Shown here one piece after another: positions 1 through 6,067 of a stretch of DNA of 8,244 bases. Location: contig JAUVUS010000088.1 of the NCBI GenBank assembly GCA_030600865.1, forward strand, positions 1 through 8,244, read 5' to 3'. The first letter of the stretch is position 1. Each line of letters begins with the position of its first letter. This stretch comes from Bacteroidales bacterium. Lineage in GTDB: Bacteria; Bacteroidota; Bacteroidia; Bacteroidales; UBA12077. Under the pieces are notes generated by a model that saw only the letters and a list, made by a program, of their open reading frames with translations, was not told where the DNA came from and ran no database searches. A program made the position numbers and the translations under genes.

Positions 1-735
1 CAATATCTTTCTGATCAACAGGGGATAATGCGCAGATATATACACGAGAAAGAAAATTGGGATTTGCATCTAAAAAAATCAAAAAGTTTTATTTTAAACG
101 CTGCGGAAACAAAACAAAAAGGCAAAATGGTGGTTTTAGGAAGTGGTTGGTTACTTGATTTGCCTTTAGATGATTTATCTAAACAATTTAAAGAAATTAT
201 TTTAGTTGATATAGTTCACCCAAAACAGGTTTTACGAAAAATCGAGAAATATCCTAATGTAACTGCTTTAAAAGAAGACATTACGGGAGGCCTGATTAAT
301 TACATTTATCGTACTATAAAAACAGATAAAAAGAAAAAACAAAAGACATTGTTAACGTCAGCCAATTTATTTTCGTTTTCATTACCTGAAAATACTGATT
401 TTGTAATTTCGTTAAATATTATGTGTCAGTTACACATTATTTTAATTGATTACATTAAAAAATTCAATATATATTCCGATTCTGAATTACAAAACCTGGT
501 TACATATATTCAACAATCGCACATTAATATGTTACCGAAAGAAAAATCTTGTTTAATTACTGATATTGAAGAAGAAATTTTAGAAGAAGATAAACTTATT
601 GGTATGAATCCATTAATTCGGGTAGATTTACCAACAGGAAAATTTTTCACAAACTGGCAATGGAAGTTTGACTCTTTAATGACCTACAGAGACGATTTTA
701 AAACATTTTTTAATACAACTGCAATAGATTTTTAA
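1..735 (+). CDS. Class I SAM-dependent methyltransferase-like protein, 5' end probably cut by the window edge
   Basis: The sequence suggests a cytoplasmic class I (Rossmann-fold) methyltransferase of unknown substrate. Numbering from the ATG at 28, residues 35-45 (VVLGSGWLLDL) resemble the glycine-rich SAM-binding motif I. Residues 57-61 (IILVD) end strand 2 with D61, which would hold the SAM ribose. D84 (KEDIT) could contact the adenine, and 124-133 (DFVISLNIMC) sits where motif IV is expected. There is no signal peptide or membrane segment. The frame stays open through all nine codons before the ATG, up to the window edge, and those codons (ending SDQQGI) look like continuous protein, so the true start is probably upstream. 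No Shine-Dalgarno sequence supports the ATG at 28. The HAD phosphatase gene follows after 12 bases, so co-transcription is likely. The fold call is fairly safe. The substrate (small molecule, protein or RNA) cannot be told, and a non-catalytic relative is possible. Confidence 0.7.
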   Translation, partial: QYLSDQQGIMRRYIHEKENWDLHLKKSKSFILNAAETKQKGKMVVLGSGWLLDLPLDDLSKQFKEIILVDIVHPKQVLRKIEKYPNVTALKEDITGGLINYIYRTIKTDKKKKQKTLLTSANLFSFSLPENTDFVISLNIMCQLHIILIDYIKKFNIYSDSELQNLVTYIQQSHINMLPKEKSCLITDIEEEILEEDKLIGMNPLIRVDLPTGKFFTNWQWKFDSLMTYRDDFKTFFNTTAIDF

Positions 736-747
736 AATAAAAACTTA

Positions 748-1584
748 ATGAGCACGAATTGGGAAATGATTATTACGGATTTGGATGGAACTCTTTTAAA
801 TAATAATAGAGAAGTGAGTTTGACTGATATGAAAACTTTGTTTTGGTTAGGCGAAAACAACATAATCAGGGTAATTGCAACCGGACGCAATTTTTTCTCT
901 TTAAGGAAAGTATTAAAAGATAACTTCCCAATTGATTACCTGATTTTCTCATCTGGCGCAGGTGTTTACGATTGGAAAAATAAAACACTGATGCATTCTC
1001 AGTATATGCCTGACTATGAAGTAAAACAAATATCCGAAATATTAATTAATCACAATGTGGATTTTATGATTCATGAAATAATTCCTGAGAACCACAAGTT
1101 TGTTTATCATCGTTCCGGAAACCATAATCCTGACTTTGAACGTAGAATTAAAGTATACAATGATTTTGCCATTGAACTTAATCCAAAAACAGAAAGTTAC
1201 CAGCACGCCTGTCAGATTATAGCAGTATTTCCTAATAACATTAGTCTATTTGATGAAATTAAACAAAAATTTAGTGACATTAAAATAATTCGCACAACCT
1301 CACCATTAGACGGAGATTCAATATGGATGGAAATTTTCCCTGAAATAGTTTCAAAAGGATATGGAATAGATTGGCTTTGCAAAGAATTAAATATAGATCC
1401 TGTTAAAACAATAAGTATTGGAAATGATTATAACGACATAGATATGCTTGAGTATACTGCTGAGAAATTTGTTGTTGATAATGCACCAGATGATTTAAAA
1501 GAAAAATTCCCCGTGTGTAAAAGCAACCAGGAAAATGGTTTTACCGATGTTGTCTTAAGATTTTTTGATGTTTTTAATCTCTAA
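748..1584 (+). CDS. Cof-type HAD-IIB family phosphatase
   Basis: This is a cytoplasmic haloacid-dehalogenase-superfamily hydrolase of the Cof/YbiV group, which dephosphorylates sugar phosphates and other small phosphorylated metabolites with Mg2+. At 278 residues it has the usual family length. All four HAD motifs are visible: motif I DLDGT (nucleophile D11, acid/base D13), motif II in ATGR (T45), motif III lysine K203 in SKG, and motif IV GNDYND (225-230). Residues from about 85 to 195 form the C2-type cap that sets substrate choice. Motif IV has Asn (N226) where many relatives have the first Asp of GDxxND; D227 and D230 remain, and I take this as a lineage variant rather than loss of activity. 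A second ATG at 766 would start one codon before IITDLDGT; I prefer 748 because it keeps a short leader. It is probably co-transcribed with the methyltransferase-like gene and converges with the exported-protein gene on the other strand. The specific substrate is unknown. Confidence 0.93.
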   Translation: MSTNWEMIITDLDGTLLNNNREVSLTDMKTLFWLGENNIIRVIATGRNFFSLRKVLKDNFPIDYLIFSSGAGVYDWKNKTLMHSQYMPDYEVKQISEILINHNVDFMIHEIIPENHKFVYHRSGNHNPDFERRIKVYNDFAIELNPKTESYQHACQIIAVFPNNISLFDEIKQKFSDIKIIRTTSPLDGDSIWMEIFPEIVSKGYGIDWLCKELNIDPVKTISIGNDYNDIDMLEYTAEKFVVDNAPDDLKEKFPVCKSNQENGFTDVVLRFFDVFNL

Positions 1585-1610
1585 ACGGTAAAATTGTTTT
1601 TATAAAAAAT

Positions 1611-2180
1611 CTATTTAAACCTATATCTTACACCTATCGACACATCAATTAATTTAGGATATCCGGGAACTAATGTTGCTGAAAGATCTAATGATTTTCT
1701 TAATTTATAATTAAACTCTAATTCGCCCCCGTACCATAGAAATTTATATTGCCAAAAATCAGTTTCATTTCGATTGTAAAATCCTGAATTAACATAATCA
1801 TCGAATTTTGAATACCAACTTCTTCTATAAATAAATGTTGGCCCTAATCCACCATTGATTGAAAATTTTTCTTTTTGTAAAATGACACCTCTAAAGCCCA
1901 CATGAACTAGGCCTGAAAAAAGCCCTCCACAATCAGAATAAAAAGCAGTTACAGTTTTAAGGGAGAGTTTGTTTTTATGAAAAAAAGATTCATATCCAAA
2001 ATATATTCCCAGGTTAATAACTACAACTCCGTTTCTATCAATTTTAGTAGGCATATTGTCAGCATTAACATCACCATCAGGATGAAAGCTGAAACCGAAA
2101 AATTTAACTGTGAAATTATCCTGTGAAGATCCAATTATAGAAACAAGCATTAATAAAATAAACAGGATACTTTTTTTCAT
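1611..2180 (-). CDS. Exported protein, probable small outer-membrane beta-barrel
   Basis: This 189-residue protein matches no family I can name. It begins with a clear Sec signal peptide: KK at 2-3, a hydrophobic core at about 5-16, and likely cleavage near the GSSQD stretch (17-21). There is no lipobox cysteine at the cleavage site, so it is not an obvious lipoprotein. The mature part is rich in Gly and aromatic residues in alternating strand-like segments, for example 52-62, 89-100, 105-118 and 146-160. It ends in a strand (180-188, DVSIGVRYRF plus a final Lys), the type of terminal aromatic strand recognised by the BAM machinery. About 170 mature residues would fit an eight-stranded barrel. 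It has a single cysteine (C84). It is preceded by its own promoter-like box and by the terminator of the upstream gene, so it is probably transcribed alone. Export is well supported; the barrel is inferred, and the function is unknown. Confidence 0.75.
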   Translation of the reverse strand: MKKSILFILLMLVSIIGSSQDNFTVKFFGFSFHPDGDVNADNMPTKIDRNGVVVINLGIYFGYESFFHKNKLSLKTVTAFYSDCGGLFSGLVHVGFRGVILQKEKFSINGGLGPTFIYRRSWYSKFDDYVNSGFYNRNETDFWQYKFLWYGGELEFNYKLRKSLDLSATLVPGYPKLIDVSIGVRYRFK

Positions 2181-2204
2181 TAAAATGGGATTACTAAAAG
2201 CCTA

Positions 2205-2212
2205 CAAATTTA
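2205..2212 (-). promoter_or_regulatory. Bacteroidota -7 box of the exported-protein gene
   Basis: Read on the - strand these bases are TAAATTTG, an exact fit to the Bacteroidota sigma-ABfr -7 consensus TAnnTTTG. The box ends 24 bases before the ATG at 2180, leaving a short leader. The -33 region has only a weak TTCA about 20 bases upstream and no good TTTG. The box lies downstream of the hairpin terminator at 2239-2269, which fits a separate transcription unit. Such boxes occur by chance in AT-rich DNA. Confidence 0.5.
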
Positions 2213-2238
2213 CACGAAGTTTTACAACTTTCTGAATT

Positions 2239-2269
2239 AAAAAAATGGGGCCCTTGTTGAAAGCTCCAT
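2239..2269 (-). terminator. Intrinsic terminator of the split-barrel/thioesterase operon
   Basis: On the - strand the arm ATGGAGC (2269-2263) pairs with GCCCCAT (2251-2245). Six of seven pairs match, with one A-C mismatch. The loop is 11 bases (2262-2252), and a run of seven T follows (2245-2239). This lies 22 bases past the thioesterase stop codon at 2291 and before the promoter-like box of the next gene, as expected for a factor-independent terminator. It is one of the few G+C-rich spots in the intergenic DNA. Confidence 0.72.
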
Positions 2270-2290
2270 CTTATACCAATTTGATGATTT

Positions 2291-2767
2291 TTATTTTTCA
2301 AAAAATGCTTCTACCCCTGGATAGTGGAATTTACGTTTTGCTACTTCTAGGGGAAAAATAAAGTATTTAATCTCCGCCTCAGAACAAACAGTCCCTCCTG
2401 AATTTAACAGTTCAGCATGAATAACAGCAAACTTTCTATTCTGATCAACCAGTTTTGCACGAATAGTTAATTTTCCTTTATCTGTAAATACAGTATTTTT
2501 ATATTTTACATTTAAGGTTGCAGTAACTCCCACAGTTTTTACTTTTACAGAAACAACCCAACTTGCAATTTCATCTAAAATTGTCGATTGAATTCCTCCA
2601 TGTAAAATATTACCATAACCTGCTAAATGCTTTTTAGGCATCCAATCACTAACAACATAGTCTCCGTCTTCATAAAATTCCATTTGTAATCCAAGTTGGT
2701 TATTCGGAGAACACCCGAAACAATTATAACCTTCAAGATTTGAATAAGGATTTATTAATTTTCTCAT
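2291..2767 (-). CDS. PaaI-like hotdog-fold thioesterase
   Basis: This is a cytoplasmic acyl-CoA thioesterase-type protein of the PaaI/4HBT superfamily, which hydrolyses acyl-CoA or related thioesters as hotdog dimers or tetramers. At 158 residues it has the usual size. The diagnostic stretch is LHGGIQSTILDEIASW (55-70). H56-G57-G58 is the HGG turn that forms the oxyanion hole and CoA contact, followed by D65/E66 on the central hotdog helix, where the catalytic acid lies in PaaI-type enzymes. Strands follow at about 82-92, 98-107 and 113-136. The N-terminus carries a Cys-x-x-Cys pattern, CFGCSPNNQLGL (16-27), which recurs in a subgroup of these thioesterases before the first strand. The gene starts 19 bases after the flavin split-barrel gene on the same strand and ends at a hairpin terminator, so the two are probably one operon. 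The family is secure; the acyl substrate is not known. Confidence 0.9.
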   Translation of the reverse strand: MRKLINPYSNLEGYNCFGCSPNNQLGLQMEFYEDGDYVVSDWMPKKHLAGYGNILHGGIQSTILDEIASWVVSVKVKTVGVTATLNVKYKNTVFTDKGKLTIRAKLVDQNRKFAVIHAELLNSGGTVCSEAEIKYFIFPLEVAKRKFHYPGVEAFFEK

Positions 2768-2786
2768 TTTTTAATACTGTGTGCTA

Positions 2787-3260
2787 TTAATATTCGAAAG
2801 ATCTACCTGTAATTGATTCAACAGGAATTTTTATTATTAATACATTATCTACAGATGGTTTTGAATATTTGAATTCTTTATCTGTATAGTTTTTCATAAA
2901 AATATTCAAGCCTTTTATCTTTTCATCATAATCATCAACGAACATAGCATGGCCATGAGCCAAAACACCTTTATAAGCAAATCGCCACGAACACGCTACC
3001 TGCTCATGCCTGGAAAAAAGTTTGTGATCCGTATCAAATTCAACACAAACTTTATTGTTTCTTTTTAATATATCTACCTTCTTACCTTCTTTGCCACAAT
3101 GTAACCAAATAGCCTGATCGTCATAACCAAAATTCATTGCAAGCACATAAGGCGAATCACCATCGACCATTCCTACACGACAAATTTTACAGTTCTTAAT
3201 AATTTCCTCAAGTTCATCAATTTCAACAATATCTTTAATTGCATTATCACGCTTAGCCAT
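2787..3260 (-). CDS. NimA-like pyridoxamine 5'-phosphate oxidase-family flavin protein
   Basis: This is a split-barrel FMN-binding protein of the pyridoxamine-phosphate-oxidase superfamily, in the branch that includes the nitroimidazole-resistance (Nim) proteins. These are cytoplasmic dimers that bind FMN or a related cofactor and reduce small substrates. At 157 residues the length is typical. The family pattern is easy to follow: CRVGMVDGDSPYVLAMNFGYD (27-47), then IWLHCGKEGKKVDILKRN (51-68), where a basic GKKVDIL stretch normally contacts the flavin phosphate. VCVEFDTD (71-78) and the strand W92-RFAYKGVLAHGHA (to 105) follow. The end (142-157) supplies a last strand. True PNPOx substrate residues are not evident, so vitamin B6 synthesis is unlikely. 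Resemblance to Nim does not prove metronidazole resistance, because most chromosomal members have undefined roles. It heads a probable two-gene operon with the thioesterase. The ATG at 3260 is the first in the frame and gives the expected N-terminus. Confidence 0.88.
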   Translation of the reverse strand: MAKRDNAIKDIVEIDELEEIIKNCKICRVGMVDGDSPYVLAMNFGYDDQAIWLHCGKEGKKVDILKRNNKVCVEFDTDHKLFSRHEQVACSWRFAYKGVLAHGHAMFVDDYDEKIKGLNIFMKNYTDKEFKYSKPSVDNVLIIKIPVESITGRSFEY

Positions 3261-3298
3261 AATGGTTTACTATTAAATTAATAAATTTAAAATAATTA

Positions 3299-3306
3299 TA
3301 AAGATA
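3299..3306 (-). promoter_or_regulatory. Possible -7 box upstream of the split-barrel/thioesterase operon
   Basis: Read on the - strand these bases are TATCTTTA, seven of eight to the Bacteroidota -7 consensus TAnnTTTG, ending 38 bases before the ATG at 3260. No convincing TTTG lies 19-21 bases upstream. No clear terminator separates the kinase stop at 3341 from this box, so read-through from the kinase gene remains possible. Confidence 0.33.
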
Positions 3307-3340
3307 CAAATTTGAGAAAGCTAAAATTATAAATGAAAAA

Positions 3341-5440
3341 TTAATTTTCCGGCATGTTAAACAAGGGTAGTGTAAATGTAATAGTTGTTCCTTCTCCTTT
3401 TGCACTTTCTATAAAAATATCGCCATTATTCATCGTTACGAATTCTTTACAAAAGAATAAGCCTAAGCCTTTCCCTGTTTCACCGTTGGTGCCTTTTCCA
3501 TGGCCATTAGTTAGTTCAAAAACCATTTTTCTTTTTTCTTTCGGTATTCCGATTCCTGAATCTTTAACCCAAACTTTAGCAAATTGTTGATTACTATCAA
3601 TTCCAACAATAATTTTTCCTTTTTCCGGTGTAAATTTGACAGCATTATTTAATAAGTTTCTCATTACCGTGAATAACATATTTCTATCGGCGAAAACCAT
3701 TGCATCTTTCGAAAATGTAAATTTCAAATCAATATTTTTAATTTCAGCAATAGGGCGATAAACTTCAATGGTTTCTAAAATATTTTCTTTTAAATTTAAA
3801 TTTTCCGGTTTATACGGGAACTTACCTTGTTGATTTAATGCCCAGTTTAATAAGCTGTCAATTAAGGACAATACATTGTTAACAGATAATTCAAGGGTTT
3901 TTGAAAGTTTTTTTAAGGATTTGTAATCTTGCTCTTCTACCCAATAAGGTATTAACTGGGCAATGCTATCCATAGAAACTAACGGACTGCGTAAATCGTG
4001 AGCAATTATTTGGAATAACCTGTCTTTTGTTTTATTAGACTCTATTAGTTCATCATTCTGCTTTGCAATTTCGATCCTTTGATCAGTAATTTTGTTATTT
4101 TGTTTTATAAGAATTTGATTAAGTTTTTTGCGCTTTTTATTATCATTAAAATAATACACCAATAATAATATCGCTAAAACAGAAACCAGTATTAATATAT
4201 TTCGCTGAAAACTTTTCTGTTTTGTTTCAATTTCTCTTTTAGACAATTTTAATTTTTGAATTACTTGTTCTTTTTCCAGAAAAGCTATTTGTTGTTCCCT
4301 TTTTTCAGCCTCATATTTTTGTTCTAAAGACGTTACTTGCTTAATATAATCTTCGTTAAATATGCTATTCTGTATTTCGTTATACAATTTTAAATACTTA
4401 AGGCTTTGTTTATAATGGTTTTGTCTTTCATAAGCTTTTTGTAAATTTAAAGCTACATTAGATTGCTTTGGCAGGTCTCCTATTTCCTTTGCCAACTGGA
4501 AACTTTCTATTAAATATTTTTCTCCTTCAGAAAACTTTCCTGTTTCTATTAATACATTGCCAATACCTTGTAATGTATAAATTCTCAACGATCTTTCTCC
4601 AATTTCTTGTTCTAAATGTAAAGCCTTTCGGTAATAATTATCGGCCTCATAATATCTGCGCTTCTTTTGATAAATAACACCTATATTATGTAATAAAAGA
4701 AGCTTGTCGTAATTATTAACTGACATTGGAATTAAATCAAGAGCCTCTTTATAATAATCAAGAGCTAATTCGTAGTTCTTTTTTGACTTATATATATTAC
4801 CAATATTCATTAAAACAATAGGTATTTTATCATCTAATTTCAACTTTTTCTTAATCTCAAGGTTCTGAAATTGATACTCCAAAGCTTTGTCTAAATGACT
4901 CATTTCAAAATATAAAATTGCGATATTATTTATAACAGATGATATTAAAGAAGAATCTTTTAATTCCTGGAATATTTTCAAACCCTGATGAAAGCTCTGT
5001 AAGGATTTATCAAAATTCCCTTTCCTTTTGTAAACATTGCCTAAGGAATTTAATACTCTTGCCTTTTCAAAAGGTTTATTTAATCTATTAAATATTTCAA
5101 AAGAAGTCAAAGAATGTTCTATTGCTTTATCATAATTGCCCTGATACCTTAAGACTAAACCCAATTGAAAAAGGCTTTTAGCAATTCCATATTCGTAATC
5201 TAGTTCCGTTGATAACTCAAAAGATCTTTGCCCTAGAAGAAGTGCTGTATCTAATTGAAATTTTAAATATTGATGAGAAAGATCTGTTAATTTTAAAGCC
5301 TTGATAGTGTCATCTTCCAATTTATTAATATAAATATAAAGACTGTCAAGGCTTTTGTTTTTAGAATTCTCAAAACTATAAGATAGAACAGAATAAAATA
5401 TAGTTATTAATAGTAATATATATTGATATATTTTTATCAT
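3341..5440 (-). CDS. TPR-containing membrane sensor histidine kinase, no adjacent response regulator
   Basis: This is a 699-residue membrane sensor kinase. A signal sequence (about 1-22) is followed by helical TPR hairpins with a strict 40-residue period: seven from about 85 to 360 (around 85, 125, 165, 205, 245, 285 and 325), plus a degenerate one at 44-80. A charged coiled coil (363-412), one membrane segment (414-431) and a second short coiled coil (433-470) lead to the kinase core. The TPR array should therefore be extracytoplasmic. HisKA carries H481 in FQIIAHDLRSPL, the phosphorylated histidine. HATPase_c shows N595-LLNNAVKFTP (N box), D627-SGIGIP (G1) and GKGLGLFFCKEF (657-668, G2). 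The lid has FELTNGHGKGTNGETGKG with no typical F-box phenylalanine, which is usual in Bacteroidota kinases of this type. It has no receiver or output domain, so phosphate must go to a partner elsewhere. An in-frame stop lies four codons before the ATG, fixing the start. The ligand is unknown; TPRs usually bind proteins or peptides. Confidence 0.95.
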   Translation of the reverse strand: MIKIYQYILLLITIFYSVLSYSFENSKNKSLDSLYIYINKLEDDTIKALKLTDLSHQYLKFQLDTALLLGQRSFELSTELDYEYGIAKSLFQLGLVLRYQGNYDKAIEHSLTSFEIFNRLNKPFEKARVLNSLGNVYKRKGNFDKSLQSFHQGLKIFQELKDSSLISSVINNIAILYFEMSHLDKALEYQFQNLEIKKKLKLDDKIPIVLMNIGNIYKSKKNYELALDYYKEALDLIPMSVNNYDKLLLLHNIGVIYQKKRRYYEADNYYRKALHLEQEIGERSLRIYTLQGIGNVLIETGKFSEGEKYLIESFQLAKEIGDLPKQSNVALNLQKAYERQNHYKQSLKYLKLYNEIQNSIFNEDYIKQVTSLEQKYEAEKREQQIAFLEKEQVIQKLKLSKREIETKQKSFQRNILILVSVLAILLLVYYFNDNKKRKKLNQILIKQNNKITDQRIEIAKQNDELIESNKTKDRLFQIIAHDLRSPLVSMDSIAQLIPYWVEEQDYKSLKKLSKTLELSVNNVLSLIDSLLNWALNQQGKFPYKPENLNLKENILETIEVYRPIAEIKNIDLKFTFSKDAMVFADRNMLFTVMRNLLNNAVKFTPEKGKIIVGIDSNQQFAKVWVKDSGIGIPKEKRKMVFELTNGHGKGTNGETGKGLGLFFCKEFVTMNNGDIFIESAKGEGTTITFTLPLFNMPEN

Positions 5441-5474
5441 TAACCAAGTCTTAAACTAATTCAATAATTCAAAA

Positions 5475-5506
5475 AAAATATAAGGGAGCTGCTTGGTAAA
5501 TCCAAA
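5475..5506 (-). promoter_or_regulatory. Bacteroidota-type promoter of the TPR kinase gene
   Basis: On the - strand TTTG (5506-5503) is followed after exactly 20 bases by TATATTTT (5482-5475). This fits the Bacteroidota -33 TTTG / -7 TAnnTTTG pattern with one mismatch, in the last base of the -7 box. It lies just after the stop of the upstream gene (5528) and 34 bases before the kinase ATG. This suggests the kinase can be transcribed independently of the 116-residue protein gene. Confidence 0.55.
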
Positions 5507-5527
5507 CAATTCCTTTTAATACAGTTA

Positions 5528-5878
5528 TTAATCTTCCTCTCCATTACCACTTCCTGTATCACCTTCACCAGGAGAGTCTGGCCTTGTATTTTCAGCTTCA
5601 GCTTTTGACATACTATAAACCTGCATCTTAATTTTTTCTAATTGTTTCACATTTTCCGGTTTTAAATCTATTGAATACTCTTGTAATTGAACCTCGGCAA
5701 CTTTTTCATATTCCGAATCGGCTTCGAAATAGAAATTTACAAGCCAGACTTCTCCGTCCCACTTTTGGTCAATTACGTCTAATTTATATTTCCCGGGAAG
5801 TTTAATAAGTAAATCTAATCGGTAGTTTTCAGTATCTTTTTTTACAAATAAGTTAAAATACGGGTAAAATAGTTTCAT
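5528..5878 (-). CDS. Hypothetical protein, 116 residues, Gly/acidic C-terminal tail
   Basis: I do not recognise a family. The first ~68 residues look folded and strand-rich, with alternating aromatic and charged residues (FYPYFNLFVKK at 4-14, RLDLLIKLPGKYKLDVI at 20-36, WDGEVWLVNFYF at 40-51). An amphipathic stretch at about 73-91 is followed by a low-complexity tail, 95-116, of Glu, Asp, Gly, Ser and Asn, probably disordered. There is no signal peptide, membrane segment or cysteine, so it is probably a soluble cytoplasmic protein. An in-frame TAA lies four codons before the ATG, which makes this start the only reasonable one. A weak promoter-like pair precedes it, and the kinase gene follows after 87 bases with its own promoter-like sequence. 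The base composition resembles the neighbouring genes, and the sustained strand-like pattern argues for a real gene. The function is unknown, and a link to the kinase is only positional. Confidence 0.65.
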   Translation of the reverse strand: MKLFYPYFNLFVKKDTENYRLDLLIKLPGKYKLDVIDQKWDGEVWLVNFYFEADSEYEKVAEVQLQEYSIDLKPENVKQLEKIKMQVYSMSKAEAENTRPDSPGEGDTGSGNGEED

Positions 5879-5927
5879 CTGTTTATAATTTTATTATTAA
5901 CAATAATTCATTTAATATTTTGAGCTT

Positions 5928-5958
5928 CTAAATTAACAGTATTTATGTTTATTCACAA
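5928..5958 (-). promoter_or_regulatory. Weak promoter candidate for the 116-residue protein gene
   Basis: On the - strand TTG (5958-5956) is followed after 20 bases by TAATTTAG (5935-5928). That gives a partial -33 and a -7 box with one mismatch to TAnnTTTG, ending 49 bases before the ATG at 5878. The spacing fits, but this stretch is so AT-rich that chance matches are common. Confidence 0.3.
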
Positions 5959-5985
5959 TTATTAATGGCTAAATATTATCTAAAA

Positions 5986-6067
5986 AGGTGCTAAGCGGCT
6001 GATTTTATAAAACACTTCAAAATTAGCAATCTTATTATCAACTTGTTAGCAAATCCGCTAAGCACCT
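5986..6067. repeat. Imperfect inverted repeat with recurring GCTAA/TTAGC motif
   Basis: AGGTGCTAAGCGG (5986-5998) pairs with CCGCTAAGCACCT (6055-6067) at 12 of 13 positions; the mismatch is central (A5993 against A6060). After a three-base bulge (5999-6001), ATTT (6002-6005) pairs with AAAT (6051-6054), giving about 16 pairs. Because the central GCTAAGC is nearly self-complementary, the same heptamer also reads as a direct repeat at 5990-5996 and 6057-6063. Between the arms TTAGCAA occurs twice (6023-6029, 6046-6052), and another GCTAA lies just outside (5968-5972). On the - strand the second arm runs straight into TTTTTA, so the structure could also end transcription from spoU, although the 45-base loop would be unusual for a terminator. 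It does not show the GTTRRRY/RYYYAAC boxes of an integron attC site. I see the repeat directly; its nature (mobile miniature element, recombination site, terminator or operator) is unknown. Confidence 0.6.

Noticed and set aside
1591..1610. Bidirectional terminator between the converging HAD and exported-protein genes
   Set aside because: Only a TTTTT-AT-AAAAA palindrome is present (1597-1608), with no G+C stem; too weak to call.
3251..3260. GCTAAGC at the start of the split-barrel gene (- strand) as a relative of the inverted-repeat motif
   Set aside because: It is a single heptamer encoding Ala-Lys-Arg codons at the N-terminus, without arms or neighbours; chance.
2787..3260. Dedicated nitroimidazole-resistance gene
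   Set aside because: The family resemblance is real, but there is no mobile element or other resistance context, and many chromosomal homologues are not resistance genes.
3321..3353. AAAATTAATTTT palindrome at the kinase gene end as a terminator
   Set aside because: It consists only of A-T pairs and overlaps the stop codon; no stable stem.
3354..3590. Open + strand frame antisense to the kinase ATP-binding domain
   Set aside because: It mirrors a strongly conserved HATPase_c coding region and its translation has no protein-like pattern.
4468..4677. Open + strand frame antisense to the kinase TPR region
   Set aside because: It is a shadow of the periodic TPR codons, with a low-complexity translation and no promoter.
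5986..6067. Integron attC site
   Set aside because: The arms lack GTTRRRY and RYYYAAC core boxes, and there is no integrase or cassette-like gene series.
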